DNA of 64,000 nt from DASZQL01 sp964391865 (GTDB taxonomy: Bacteria > Planctomycetota > Phycisphaerae > Phycisphaerales > UBA1924): positions 310,001 to 374,000 of the forward strand of contig CAYMNQ010000004.1 of NCBI GenBank assembly GCA_964391865.1. Reading direction: 5' to 3'. Every line of letters starts with the position of its first letter. Position 1 is the stretch's first letter. The notes below the pieces were generated by a model. It had not been told where the DNA came from, did no database searches, and saw only the letters and a list, made by a program, of their open reading frames with translations. Shown piece by piece: positions 18,272 through 27,518 of this stretch. The position numbers were made by a program, and so were the translations under genes.

Positions 18272-18562
18272 ATGGCCGATTCGGGCGGCGCAACTACGCT
18301 TGTCAACGTCGAAGGTACCGTGAAGTGGTTCGATCCCAAGAAGGGGTTCGGCTTCATCGTCGGGCCCGAGGGGCAGGACATCTTCATTCACTTCAGCCAG
18401 ATCACGGGCGAAGGCTTCCGCGTGCTGAAAGACGGCGCAACGGTGCGCTACGACGCCGAGAAAACCGAGAAGGGCTGGCACGCGACCCGCGCCGAGCGGG
18501 TCGACTCGCCCGATATCAAGGTCCGCCCGCAGGCAGGCTATTCACGCTCGCCGCGCCGGTAG
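18272..18562 (+). CDS. Cold-shock domain protein
   Basis: A 96-residue RNA chaperone of the CspA family. RNP1 KGFGFI and RNP2 DIFIHF are intact in the five-stranded core (about 12-78), followed by a short basic tail (RPQAGYSRSPRR). ATG at 18272 has GAGG 8 nt upstream. The ORF is open to 18206, but the extra residues are not conserved. The 235-bp leader after pnp is long, as is usual for cold-shock mRNAs whose 5' UTR senses temperature. Confidence 0.93.
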   Translation: MADSGGATTLVNVEGTVKWFDPKKGFGFIVGPEGQDIFIHFSQITGEGFRVLKDGATVRYDAEKTEKGWHATRAERVDSPDIKVRPQAGYSRSPRR

Positions 18563-18586
18563 CGTGCCTCCTGTATTGTGATTGTC

Positions 18587-19459
18587 ATGGAGTGGACCGG
18601 CATCTTGCTCGGGTTCGGCGCTGCCGTCGTCTTTGGACTGCCAGCCGCGATCTTCGAGATCAAGCGACAGACCCGCCGCGCCCGCGCCGCGGAGCGTCGC
18701 GCGCGCGATGCCGAGCGACTGGCCGAGATCGGCGCGATGACCGGCGGATTGGCGCACGAGATCAAGAACCCGCTCTCCACCATCGGGCTGAACGCGCAGC
18801 TGCTCGGCGAAGGCGTCGCGGATTTGCCAGTCGATCCTGGTGAGAAGGGCCGCTTGATCCGGCGCGTCGAGGCGCTGCGGCGAGAGGTCGAGCGGTTGCG
18901 CGACATACTGCAGGATTTCCTCCGCTTCGCGGGCAGCGTGCGCATCGAGCCACGCGAGACGGACCTGAATGTGATCGCGGAGGAACTGATCGACTTTTTC
19001 TCGCCGCAGGCACGCCAGATCGGTGCGACGCTCCGCGCGGACCTTTCGCCTGGCGGCGTGCGTGCGAGTATCGACCCGGGGCACTTCAAGCAGGCGGTGC
19101 TCAACCTGCTCATCAACGCCACGCAGGCGATCGAGGAGGAAGCCCGCGCCGATTCGCCGTCGCCGAGCGATCCGCGCGCGCCCATCGCCGCCGCCGGGAA
19201 GGAGATCATCGTCCGCACCGCGAAGGGCAAGAACCGCTACGGCCCTACGGCGATGCTCTCCGTCATCGACACCGGGCCGGGCATCCCGCGCGATCGGCTG
19301 GAGAGCATCTGGACGCCCTACTTCACGACCAAAGCGGGTGGCAGCGGGCTCGGATTGCCCACCACGCGCAGGCTCATCGAAGAGCACTCGGGCACGATCG
19401 AGGTCCACTCCGAACCCGGCCGCGGCACGGAGTTCACCATCGTGGTGCCGCGGAAGTAG
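18587..19459 (+). CDS. Sensor histidine kinase
   Basis: A 290-residue kinase anchored by one N-terminal membrane helix (about 2-22) and lacking a periplasmic sensor domain. The H-box is GGLAHEIKNPLSTI (about 52-65), the N-box is QAVLNLLINATQAI, G1 is DTGPGI, the F-box is YFTTKAGG and G2 is GSGLGLPTTRRL. The arrangement is NtrB/ZraS-like. No response regulator is adjacent, so its partner is encoded elsewhere. The ATG at 18587 is preferred; a GTG nine bases upstream is also possible. It converges on the MATE gene with a 20-bp gap. Confidence 0.9.
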   Translation: MEWTGILLGFGAAVVFGLPAAIFEIKRQTRRARAAERRARDAERLAEIGAMTGGLAHEIKNPLSTIGLNAQLLGEGVADLPVDPGEKGRLIRRVEALRREVERLRDILQDFLRFAGSVRIEPRETDLNVIAEELIDFFSPQARQIGATLRADLSPGGVRASIDPGHFKQAVLNLLINATQAIEEEARADSPSPSDPRAPIAAAGKEIIVRTAKGKNRYGPTAMLSVIDTGPGIPRDRLESIWTPYFTTKAGGSGLGLPTTRRLIEEHSGTIEVHSEPGRGTEFTIVVPRK

Positions 19460-19479
19460 AAGTCAGATGGTTGGCGCGG

Positions 19480-21057
19480 CTACACGCGCAGCCGAAGCCA
19501 TCCGCCATGCAGGAATCGGGCGATGAAGATCGCGAGACGGGCCATGATTTCAAGGCACAAACCGACCCAGAACCCCGCGAGCGGGTGCAGGCCAAACCAT
19601 TCTTGGAGCGGCGCGGGGTTGTGCAGCGTGCCGCCGCCGGGGAGGGGGAGGTCCACGCCGCAGCACAGCCATGCGAGCGGCAGGCGCAGCCCGAAGATGC
19701 AGAACCAGGTGATGTACATCGATGCCTTGGTGTCGCCCGCGCCGAGCATCCCTGAGCGGAGCACGATCGCCGCGCCGAATGGCGCCTGAACGATGCCGGT
19801 GACGATGAGCAACAGCGGCGTGACGGCGAGGTGCGTCGGTTGCTGTGAAAACAGCCCGACGATCGGCTTCGCGAAGACGGCCATGATGATCCCGCCGAGC
19901 GCCATGAACACCGCGGTGATCAGCGTGCATCGCAGCAGTGCGCGGCGGGCGAGGTGCGGCTGCCCCGCGCCGAGATACTGGCCCGCGAGCGCCGCCGCCG
20001 CCGTCCCCATCGCCAGCCCCGGCATGAAGCTGAACGACTCGATGCGCACCGCGACGATGTGCGCGCCGAGAAAACCGGGCGTCTTCATTAGCCCGACGAG
20101 CAGAAGCGCGAGCCAGTTGCCGAACCACATCGCGAACATGCTCAGCGCGTTGGGCACGCCGAGCCGGATGAGCCGGCGCATCGTGTGCCAGTGCGGGCGC
20201 AGCCGGCGGGCGCGGAGCTTCAAGCCGTGCGTGCCGCGCGCGAGGAGCGCGATGATCATCAGCGCCCCGACGATCCACGCGGCGAGCGTGCCGACCGCGA
20301 TGCCGCGGACGCCCATGTCGAGGTGCATCGGCTGCGGGATCAGCACGGTACGGTGCACCTGCCCGGCGGCGTCGAGCTTCGACACCGCGATCTCCACGCC
20401 CGAGAGCAGGAAACTCACCAGCGTGTTCACCATATTCACGCTCACCATGATCAGCATGGCGGAGAGTGAATCGCCCGCGCCGCGGCAGCAGGCGGTCCCC
20501 GCGGCGAGAAGAATCTGGCACGGCACGCCGAACGCGACGATGCGCAGGTACGTCGTCGCCGCGGCGCTCGCTTCGGATGAGAGGTTCAGCGAGACGGCGA
20601 CGGACGGCGCGAGCGCGAAGACGACCGCCGCCATCACCAACCCGGCAGCGAGGCTGCCCAGCACGCACTGCCCGACGACCGCGCCGGCGAGCGCGGTGCG
20701 CCCCTTGCCAACCGCGCGACTGACGAGGGCCGTCGCCCCGACCGCGAGGGCCGAGCCGATGATCTGGATGATCCAGATGAAGTACGAAGTCCCCCCGATC
20801 GCGTCGGCGGCGGCCTCGCTCACGCCTGCGGCGAGCGTCGTATCCACCATGCCCACGAGGGACTGCAACAGCGACTCGATCAGCACGGGCCACGCGATCA
20901 CCCAGATCGCCGCGTTCATCGACAACCCGGCGAGCTTGCCCGAGCGGATGCGCCCCTCCGCGGGGTCGACGCTGACGCGCTGCTCGATCCGCGCGACGGC
21001 GGCGGCGTCCTGCCCCAGCCCGGATTCGTCGATCTCGATGTTCTTCTCGGAACGCAT
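19480..21057 (-). CDS. MATE-family multidrug/metabolite exporter
   Basis: A 525-residue polytopic membrane protein of the MATE family, exporting organic cations or metabolites in exchange for Na+ or H+. About twelve hydrophobic helices run from residue 48 to 515, with the two homologous halves starting near MNAAIWVIAWPVLIESLL and RRLIRLGVPNALSMFAMW. ATG at 21057 (MRSEKNIEIDESG) begins a polar cytosolic N-terminus. The open frame continues upstream across the palindromic repeat into mraY, but those residues are not MATE-like and are rejected. Confidence 0.88.
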   Translation of the reverse strand: MRSEKNIEIDESGLGQDAAAVARIEQRVSVDPAEGRIRSGKLAGLSMNAAIWVIAWPVLIESLLQSLVGMVDTTLAAGVSEAAADAIGGTSYFIWIIQIIGSALAVGATALVSRAVGKGRTALAGAVVGQCVLGSLAAGLVMAAVVFALAPSVAVSLNLSSEASAAATTYLRIVAFGVPCQILLAAGTACCRGAGDSLSAMLIMVSVNMVNTLVSFLLSGVEIAVSKLDAAGQVHRTVLIPQPMHLDMGVRGIAVGTLAAWIVGALMIIALLARGTHGLKLRARRLRPHWHTMRRLIRLGVPNALSMFAMWFGNWLALLLVGLMKTPGFLGAHIVAVRIESFSFMPGLAMGTAAAALAGQYLGAGQPHLARRALLRCTLITAVFMALGGIIMAVFAKPIVGLFSQQPTHLAVTPLLLIVTGIVQAPFGAAIVLRSGMLGAGDTKASMYITWFCIFGLRLPLAWLCCGVDLPLPGGGTLHNPAPLQEWFGLHPLAGFWVGLCLEIMARLAIFIARFLHGGWLRLRV

Positions 21058-21124
21058 CAGGGCGGCAGTGTAGGCGCTGCGATCATATTGATCGGCATCA
21101 ATATCAAGATCGCGATGAGAGCGG

Positions 21125-21209
21125 GTGCCATGGCCGAGGCTCGGCTCGACCAGGATGATCAGCAGAAGTCGAACGGAGTCGTGGCCGAGCAGAGCCTCGG
21201 CCACGGCAC
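21125..21209. repeat. Palindromic repeat with internal hairpin between mraY and the MATE gene
   Basis: 18-bp arms (21125-21142 and 21192-21209, one mismatch) are built on GTGCCGTGGCCGAGGCTC. Inside the right half is a perfect 9-bp hairpin, GTGGCCGAG/CTCGGCCAC (21181-21204). It lies just after the mraY stop on the minus strand and could act as its terminator or as a REP-type element. Confidence 0.65.
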
Positions 21210-21239
21210 CCCCGTTACAGCGGACACTCGGAGAAGCTC

Positions 21240-22412
21240 CTACCGCAGCTTCAGCATCGCCAGCGCGACGGCGGTCAGCAGGATTGAGACGATCCAGAAC
21301 CGCGCGACGATCTTCTGCTCCGGCCACCCGCCGCGGTACAGGTGCCAGTGGTACGGCGCGCAGCGGAAGATGCGCTTGCCGCCCGTCGCGCGGAAGTAGC
21401 CGACCTGCAGGACGACGCTGCCGATCTCGATGAGGAACACGCCGCTCATGATGAGCAGGACGATCTCCTGCCGGATCACGGTGCCGATGAAGCCGAGAAT
21501 TCCGCCGAGGGCCAGCGCCCCGCAATCGCCCATGAATACCGCGGCGGGCGAGCAGTTCCACCACAGGAACCCGAGGCACGCGCCCGCGAGCGCGGCGGCG
21601 ACGACCGCCAGTTCATCCCCCGCCGCCACATACGGCACGAGCAGTTGCCGGGCGGTGTCCTCGATCCCCGCGATGATGCACAACACGACCAGCCCGATCG
21701 CGACGATCGCGGTAATGCCCGACGCCAGCCCGTCAAGCCCGTCGGTGATGTTGACGGCATTGGACATCCCCGCCGTCATCAGCGTCATCACGACGACGTA
21801 CACCGGCAGGCTGAAGTAGATCAATGACTCAGAGATCGCGGCCGTGGGATTCTCGTACGTCTTCTGGAACGGCAGGTTGAACACATGCGCCAAACTCTCG
21901 CGCTCGGCGGAGTAGCCTGCGTGGTACGCGAAGTAGCCGACGATCAGACCGATCCCGAGTTGGAAGACGAGCTTCTCCCAGGAGTGGAGACCCTGGCGCG
22001 AGCCGCCCGGGCGCGAGCTGGCGGTGAGCTTGAGCCAGTCGTCCACGCCGCCGACGATGCCGAGCCAGAGTGTGAGCACGAGCGCGAGCTGTACATAGCT
22101 GGAGCGCAAATCGGCGAGCAGGAGCGTGGAGACGAGGATCGCGCCGGCCATCAGCACGCCGCCCATCGTGGGGGTGTTCGCTTTGCTTGCGAGCGCGGCG
22201 GCGAGTGCGGCGGAATCGTGCTGACCCGTATCGCCGATCTTCTTCGCGCCGAGCCAGCGGATCACGGGCTTCCCCGCCGCCAGCACCAGCGCGAACGACA
22301 GAAACCCGGAGAAGAACACGCGGAACCCGATCTGGTCGAACACCATCACATAGCGGTACAGCTCGTTCCGCCGAAGCCAGTCCTGCAGGAGTTCGAGGAG
22401 GATGTAGAGCAT
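21240..22412 (-). CDS. mraY: Phospho-N-acetylmuramoyl-pentapeptide-transferase
   Basis: MraY transfers phospho-MurNAc-pentapeptide to undecaprenyl phosphate, forming lipid I at the inner membrane. It is 390 residues with about ten helices. The family blocks are NTPTMGG (about 75-81), the catalytic Asp pair region LTLWLGIVGGVDDWLK, NAVNITDGLDGLASG (about 222-236) and the MGDCGALALGG loop. It ends with the conserved APYHWHLYRGGWPEQKIVARFW. It is third in the leftward murE-murF-mraY cluster, 35 bp after murF. Confidence 0.96.
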   Translation of the reverse strand: MLYILLELLQDWLRRNELYRYVMVFDQIGFRVFFSGFLSFALVLAAGKPVIRWLGAKKIGDTGQHDSAALAAALASKANTPTMGGVLMAGAILVSTLLLADLRSSYVQLALVLTLWLGIVGGVDDWLKLTASSRPGGSRQGLHSWEKLVFQLGIGLIVGYFAYHAGYSAERESLAHVFNLPFQKTYENPTAAISESLIYFSLPVYVVVMTLMTAGMSNAVNITDGLDGLASGITAIVAIGLVVLCIIAGIEDTARQLLVPYVAAGDELAVVAAALAGACLGFLWWNCSPAAVFMGDCGALALGGILGFIGTVIRQEIVLLIMSGVFLIEIGSVVLQVGYFRATGGKRIFRCAPYHWHLYRGGWPEQKIVARFWIVSILLTAVALAMLKLR

Positions 22413-22446
22413 GAGGAGGGGACCGAGGCATCAAGGCACCGAGGGA

Positions 22447-23943
22447 TCAAGTGGAGGAAACGGCTGATGCGATCGTGCGTTCGCGCGCGTTCTGAGCGTG
22501 CGTATCAAATGCCGCGAGGAGGCGCTCGAGCTTCGCGCCGCGGGAACCCTTCAGCAGCACCGCGTCGCCCGGCTTGAAGACGGCAATGGTGTTGGCGATC
22601 GACGTTGCGTCGAGCGAGTCGATGAGCGCCACGCGGGGCTTCCCGCGCGAGCCGGCGAGCGCGGCGGCGGCGCGACCGGTGTGGGCCGCCAGCGGGCCGA
22701 CCGCGATCAGCACGTCCGCGCCGTTTTCGCGCGCGATCAACTCACCGATCTCGTGGTGCGCTGCTTGGGCGTGATCGCCCAGTTCGAGCATATCGCCCAG
22801 CACGATGATGCGGCGGGCGGTGCCGGGCGTGACGGTGGCGAAGGTGCGCACGGCGCTGGCGGCGGACTCGGGGTTGGCGTTGTAGCAATCGACGATAAAC
22901 CGCACGCCGCCGATCTCGCGCCGGTTTAGGCGCATGTCGGCGGGGACAAACGCCGCGAGTCCCTCGCGGATGGCGGCATCGTCGAGGGCGAATCGCCGCG
23001 CGACGGCGATCGCCGCCGTCGCGTTCAGCGCGTTGTGCTCGCCGATCAGGGGAGCTTCGAACGCCTGACGATCGTTCAGCGTGAAGCGTACCCGCATGGC
23101 AGGCTCATCCACGCTCGAGCCGGGCAATCGATCGGCGGGGTGCTCGACGTGGGTGATGCGAAGATCGGCTTCATCCGCTCTGCCGAAGGTAATCACGTTC
23201 GGCAGATTCTTCGCGCACTCGGTCAGTACAGGTTCGCCGTGGGGGAGGATCGCCAACCCGCCGGAGCGCAGTTCGGCAAAGATTGCGGCGTCCTCGCGGA
23301 TGATCGCTTCCAACGTGCCGAAGTGCTCGATGTGCGCCCGGCCGACGCTCGTGATGACCACGATGTCCGGCTGCACCACCGGCGCGAGCGCCGCGATCTC
23401 GCCCGGATGGTTCGTGCCCACCTCGCAGATGAGATACTGATGATCCGGCTTTGCGCCGAGGATCGTCAGCGGCACGCCGATGTCGTTGTTGAAGCTCTTC
23501 GGGCTCGCCGACCCGCGCAGGCGCGTGCGCAGCAGCGTGTCGATCAGGCGGGTCGTCGTCGTCTTGCCGTTCGCGCCGAGCACGGCGACGACGCGCGTGC
23601 CTTCCAGCGTCCGCCGGTACGCGCCGCCCAGTTTCAGGAGTGCCTGCCGCGTGTCGGGCACCTTGAGCACGCCGACGGGCGCGCCGCCCGGCGTGATCGG
23701 CACCTGCACGTTCGCTTTCTCCGCGCTATCCACCACGAGCAGCGAGGCGCCGGCGCGGAGCGCGGCGTTCAGATAGTCGTGCCCGTCGAAATTCTCGCCG
23801 CGGAGCGCGAGGAACACCTGCCCCGGCTTGATCGCGCGGGTATCGGTGCTCAGCCCGCCCATGCTCGCCGGCTCAGCGGCGGGGCGCTGCAGCCACGCGC
23901 CCGCGGTCACGGACTTGATGTTCGTCGTGGTCCAGAAGGTCAC
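22447..23943 (-). CDS. murF: UDP-N-acetylmuramoyl-tripeptide--D-alanyl-D-alanine ligase
   Basis: This 498-residue ATP-dependent Mur ligase adds D-Ala-D-Ala to UDP-MurNAc-tripeptide. The N-terminal domain contains STDTRAIKPGQVFLALRGENFDGHDY (about 32-57). The P-loop is GANGKTTTTRL (about 123-133). The central EVGTNHPGEI and C-terminal DCYNANPESAASAV blocks are all present. The start overlaps the murE stop as ATGA, so the two ligases are probably translationally coupled. Confidence 0.96.
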   Translation of the reverse strand: MTFWTTTNIKSVTAGAWLQRPAAEPASMGGLSTDTRAIKPGQVFLALRGENFDGHDYLNAALRAGASLLVVDSAEKANVQVPITPGGAPVGVLKVPDTRQALLKLGGAYRRTLEGTRVVAVLGANGKTTTTRLIDTLLRTRLRGSASPKSFNNDIGVPLTILGAKPDHQYLICEVGTNHPGEIAALAPVVQPDIVVITSVGRAHIEHFGTLEAIIREDAAIFAELRSGGLAILPHGEPVLTECAKNLPNVITFGRADEADLRITHVEHPADRLPGSSVDEPAMRVRFTLNDRQAFEAPLIGEHNALNATAAIAVARRFALDDAAIREGLAAFVPADMRLNRREIGGVRFIVDCYNANPESAASAVRTFATVTPGTARRIIVLGDMLELGDHAQAAHHEIGELIARENGADVLIAVGPLAAHTGRAAAALAGSRGKPRVALIDSLDATSIANTIAVFKPGDAVLLKGSRGAKLERLLAAFDTHAQNARERTIASAVSST

Positions 23944-25550
23944 GTGCTGAGCCTCCCGGCGCGGCCGGCCGCCGCGATTTCGACGCTCGGCGCGCCGGCG
24001 TCATGCTCCGCTCGATGGCGCAGCGCGTCACGCGCCACCAGCCGATCATCGAAATCCAGCCGAAGGATGCCGCCCCCGCCGTCGGGGATGAGTTGGTAGT
24101 CCTCGTGACCCTTGCCCGCGATGAGAATGATATCGCCCGGCTGCGCATCGTCGATGGCGCGCTGGATGGCGGCGCGACGATCGGCGTCCACGTGCACCGC
24201 GTCCATGCGCTCGCGCGGGATACCGGCAAGAATCTCGCGGATGATCGCGCTGGGGTTCTCCGTGCGCGGGTTGTCGCTCGTCACGATCACCGCGTCGGCG
24301 CCGGCGGCGGCGACGCGCCCCATGCGCGGGCGCTTCGTCCGGTCGCGGTCACCGCCGCAGCCGAAGACCACGCGCAGCTTCGCCCCGCGCCGCGGCAGCA
24401 GCGGGCGCAGCGCCGAGAGCGCCTTCGCCAGCGAGTCGTCGCTGTGCGCGTAGTCCACGAACACGCTGAACGGCTCGACCGGGGGCAGCACTCCGGCGAG
24501 CGCCTTCGCGCGCGTCCACTCGCGCGTCACCAGCTCCAGCCGCCCAGGCGGCGAGGTGAGCGACGACAGTTTCTCCTCGAATTTCGAGATGGGCACGCCC
24601 GCCGCGTGAACCGCCGCGATCGACTGCAGCACGTTCATCGCGTTATGCGCGCCGATCAGCGGCACGCGCGCGCTCACCCGCCCCCACGGTCCGATGAACT
24701 CCGCATCGAACCCGGTCACCGACGCCCCGTGCACGCGGACCGAGCAATCCGCCCGCCGATCCGGCTCCATCGTGCAGCGCAGGACTCGCCCCTGCCAACC
24801 GGCGATCATGCCCTCGGCGTGGGCATCGTCGATGTTGATCACCGCCGCGCCGTCGTTGGTGAGCAATCCGAACAGCTTCGCCTTGGCGGCGGCGTAACGC
24901 TCCATCGTGCCGTGGTAGTCGAGATGATCGCCCGTCAGGTTCGTGAAGATGCCGACCTTGAAGCGGAGCGCGCCGACGCGCTGCTGGTCGAGCGAGTGGC
25001 TGGAGACTTCGAGCGCCGCCGTCCGGTACTTGTGCTCCGTCATGCGCGAGAGGCAGTGGCTGACTTCGAGCGCCGGGGGCGTTGTCATCGCGGCGGGGGT
25101 CAGCCCGCAGCCGTCGTCGATGAAGACCGTGCCGATGAGCCCGCACTTCTGCTTCGCCGCGCGCAGCAGTTGGTAGGTGAGGTAGGAGACGGTGGTTTTG
25201 CCGTTGGTGCCCGTGACGCCGATGAGCGCGAGCTTCTTCCCCGGCTCGCCAAAGAACCGCTCGGCGAGGAGCGCGGTCGTCAGTTGAAGTTCGTGCGCGC
25301 TGAGCCACGCGACATCCTCAAGCCCGCCCGGGCGCGGCGCGCCCGTCTCCGTCAGCACTGCCACCGCGCCGGCCCGCACCGCGTCGGCGATGAACTGCCG
25401 TCCGTCGGACTTCAGCCCCGCCCGCGCGATGAATAGCGACCCCGGCAGCGCCGTGCGGCTGTCCTCCGTGAGGTCGCACACGCGCACCCCCGCGTGGCGC
25501 GGATCCGCGACTGTGATCCCCAGACCCTCGATCAATTGACCAAGCAACAT
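23940..25550 (-). CDS. murE: UDP-N-acetylmuramoyl-L-alanyl-D-glutamate--2,6-diaminopimelate ligase
   Basis: A 536-residue ATP-dependent Mur ligase adding the third stem-peptide residue. The P-loop is GVTGTNGKTTVSYL. The C-terminal motif SDNPRTENP contains DNPR, which in this family selects meso-diaminopimelate rather than lysine. ATG at 25550 (MLLGQLIEGLGI) has AGAGGG 6 nt upstream; 14 upstream residues in the open frame are Arg-rich and not conserved. This is the first gene of the leftward mur cluster. It is evidence that this organism makes Gram-negative-type peptidoglycan. Confidence 0.96.
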   Translation of the reverse strand: MLLGQLIEGLGITVADPRHAGVRVCDLTEDSRTALPGSLFIARAGLKSDGRQFIADAVRAGAVAVLTETGAPRPGGLEDVAWLSAHELQLTTALLAERFFGEPGKKLALIGVTGTNGKTTVSYLTYQLLRAAKQKCGLIGTVFIDDGCGLTPAAMTTPPALEVSHCLSRMTEHKYRTAALEVSSHSLDQQRVGALRFKVGIFTNLTGDHLDYHGTMERYAAAKAKLFGLLTNDGAAVINIDDAHAEGMIAGWQGRVLRCTMEPDRRADCSVRVHGASVTGFDAEFIGPWGRVSARVPLIGAHNAMNVLQSIAAVHAAGVPISKFEEKLSSLTSPPGRLELVTREWTRAKALAGVLPPVEPFSVFVDYAHSDDSLAKALSALRPLLPRRGAKLRVVFGCGGDRDRTKRPRMGRVAAAGADAVIVTSDNPRTENPSAIIREILAGIPRERMDAVHVDADRRAAIQRAIDDAQPGDIILIAGKGHEDYQLIPDGGGGILRLDFDDRLVARDALRHRAEHDAGAPSVEIAAAGRAGRLST

Positions 25551-25671
25551 GCGCGACCCTCTGGGCCGTTGGCGGCGGCGACAACGATACACGGAACATT
25601 ATCGGCCCCGGCGCGCGCCAGCGCTGAGAAAAATCGCGGTCGCGGGCCGATCCTGATCCGATCGTGGGCGA

Positions 25672-26784
25672 TTAGGGCAGGATCAGCATCGCGTCGCCGT
25701 AACTGTAAAACCGATACCCGCGCCCCACCGCCTCTCGGTACAACTCGATCAGCTTCGGCACCCCCGCGGGGAAGAGCGCGCCGACCATCGAGAGCAGCGT
25801 CGATCTCGGCAGGTGGAAGTTCGTCACCATCCCGCCCACCCACGCCCAGTTATGCCCCGGCGTGATGAGGATGCTGGTGTCGCCCGATGCACCGCTCTTG
25901 AGCATGGCCGGCGGCATCACCCGCGGCAGGGTCTCCAGCGTCCGCGCGCTCGTGGTGCCGACGGCGATGATCCGTTGACGTGAGTCGCGTGCCGCGTTCA
26001 AGTCCGCCGCCACCCCTGGCTCAACCCGGTACCACTCCGAGTGCATCGGGTGCTCTTCGACATACTCCGTCTGCACCGGCTTGAACGTGCCCGGCCCGAC
26101 GTGCAGCACCACTTCCCGGCGTACCACGCCCATCGCGCCGATCCGCGCGAGCAATTCCGGGGTGAAGTGCAGCCCCGCCGTCGGCGCGGCGACCGAGCCG
26201 GCGGCGGACGAGTCGGCGTAGACATTCTGGTACCACGCGCGGTCGAGATTGTCGGGCGAGTCTTCACGCCGATCCTTCCGCGCCTTCAGAATGTACGGCG
26301 GCAATGGGGTCGCGCCCACTTCGCCCAGGATCTCTGCCGCCGAAGGGGTGGTCTGTGAGTCGTCCGTTATCGGCGCGACCAGAAACAATTCGTCATCTCG
26401 CCCCGCGATCCGCAACCGATGCCGGCTCGGCGCGCCTCGGGAGTCGAGCAGCCGGAGTACATGCCCCTCGACCAATCGGCTGCCCGAGCGGAGCATCGTC
26501 CGCCAGTGCCCGCACGCGTCGGTGGAGATGTAGAGCCCCTCCGCCGTCCCGCCGGTGTCCTCTCGCCGGGCGAAGACCCTCGCCGGGAGCACGCGCGTCG
26601 TGTTGAACACCAGCCGATCACCGGCGCGCAGATACTCGGGCAGGTCGCGGAACACGCGGTGCTCGAGGAACGACTCATCCGATCGCGAGACCACCATCAG
26701 CCTGCACGAATCCCGCGGCTCCGCCGGGCGCGTCGCGATCAGTTCGGGCGGCAGGTGGTAGTCGAGGTCCGTGGTGCGCAGCAT
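25672..26784 (-). CDS. queA: S-adenosylmethionine:tRNA ribosyltransferase-isomerase
   Basis: QueA moves the ribosyl part of SAM onto 7-aminomethyl-7-deazaguanine in tRNA, forming epoxyqueuosine. It is about 370 residues and begins MLRTTDLDYHLPPELIATRPA. It contains GDRLVFNTTRVLPARV, the AAPTAGLHFTPELL block, VLHVGPGTFKPVQ and the ending GYRFYSYGDAMLI. The frame is open to 26877 with ATG at 26799 as an alternative start. The chosen start fits the family. It is transcribed with, but 121 bp before, murE. Confidence 0.95.
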   Translation of the reverse strand: MLRTTDLDYHLPPELIATRPAEPRDSCRLMVVSRSDESFLEHRVFRDLPEYLRAGDRLVFNTTRVLPARVFARREDTGGTAEGLYISTDACGHWRTMLRSGSRLVEGHVLRLLDSRGAPSRHRLRIAGRDDELFLVAPITDDSQTTPSAAEILGEVGATPLPPYILKARKDRREDSPDNLDRAWYQNVYADSSAAGSVAAPTAGLHFTPELLARIGAMGVVRREVVLHVGPGTFKPVQTEYVEEHPMHSEWYRVEPGVAADLNAARDSRQRIIAVGTTSARTLETLPRVMPPAMLKSGASGDTSILITPGHNWAWVGGMVTNFHLPRSTLLSMVGALFPAGVPKLIELYREAVGRGYRFYSYGDAMLILP

Positions 26785-26942
26785 GTCGCTCTGAATCATC
26801 GCTGTTGTCGAAACGCAACGCACCCGCGCGGGCCGCCGGGCGGGCGAACGAAACGGACCCCGCCGCACACGCGCCAATCCGCGATGTTATCGGCCCGCGT
26901 GTTCACGGTCCCGTCTGGCACGACCCACGCAGTACATCTAGC

Positions 26943-27449
26943 GTGGAAGTGCAGAGCAGACCAGATTTCGCAACCGGCATCCGTGTCGCACGGTTCGTGT
27001 CGTCCATCGTCCGCGATGCGTCGACGGCCGGCCTGCTCGCGGATGCGGCCCACACATCGCGCCAGATTGCGCAGACCGCCGCCGCCGTCGCCCACTCGCG
27101 CCAGCTCGGCGTGCCGCGCGTGACGCAGGCGCCCTCGACGTTCGATATCCCGTTCTGGCAGTGGGAAGAACAAAGCAACCGCCGGTTCGTCGACCCGGCG
27201 GGCTTGAACCGTCCGTCGCCAGCTCAGCCCGGCACGAGCGCCACTCCGACCGCGACTCGCGCCCACGAAGCACAGGCGATCGCGTACAAAGTTCGCGCCG
27301 CGATTCAGGATTCATTCGCCCGGAGCACCGCGCCGCGCATCGGCGATGTCTCCGCCGTGAACATCCAGCCGCCGCTGCGCCGGATCGATGTGATCACCAT
27401 CCAGCGCACCTTTGGGCCGGCCGGGAATCTCGTTGATCTGATCGCGTGA
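26943..27449 (+). CDS. Hypothetical protein
   Basis: A protein of about 168 residues with no recognised domain. The N-terminal part (about 1-60) is helical and Ala-rich (VARFVSSIVRDASTAGLLADAAHTSRQIAQTAAAV). A Pro/Thr-rich middle is followed by a basic helix, AIAYKVRAAIQDSFARS. GTG at 26943 is an arbitrary choice; the frame is open from 26805, but that would overlap the queA start region. It is divergent from queA, and the palindrome after it suggests a genuine transcription unit. Confidence 0.5.
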   Translation: MEVQSRPDFATGIRVARFVSSIVRDASTAGLLADAAHTSRQIAQTAAAVAHSRQLGVPRVTQAPSTFDIPFWQWEEQSNRRFVDPAGLNRPSPAQPGTSATPTATRAHEAQAIAYKVRAAIQDSFARSTAPRIGDVSAVNIQPPLRRIDVITIQRTFGPAGNLVDLIA

Positions 27450-27466
27450 GCAGCTCGGAATCCGGG

Positions 27467-27490
27467 GGGCACGAGGCTCTGATCGTGCCC
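27467..27490 (+). terminator. Hairpin between convergent genes
   Basis: A perfect 8-bp stem, GGGCACGA/TCGTGCCC, around an 8-nt loop is followed by TGTGTGTTG. It separates the hypothetical gene ending at 27449 from the convergent small membrane-protein gene ending at 27519 and probably terminates transcription in one or both directions. Confidence 0.6.
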
Positions 27491-27518
27491 TGTGTGTTGA
27501 GCCGCTCCTCACACTCAG

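Noticed and set aside
21058..21579. N-terminal extension of the MATE exporter reaching into mraY
   Set aside because: The extra residues are Arg/His-rich, cross a palindromic repeat and overlap mraY on the same strand; the family-like protein begins at 21057.
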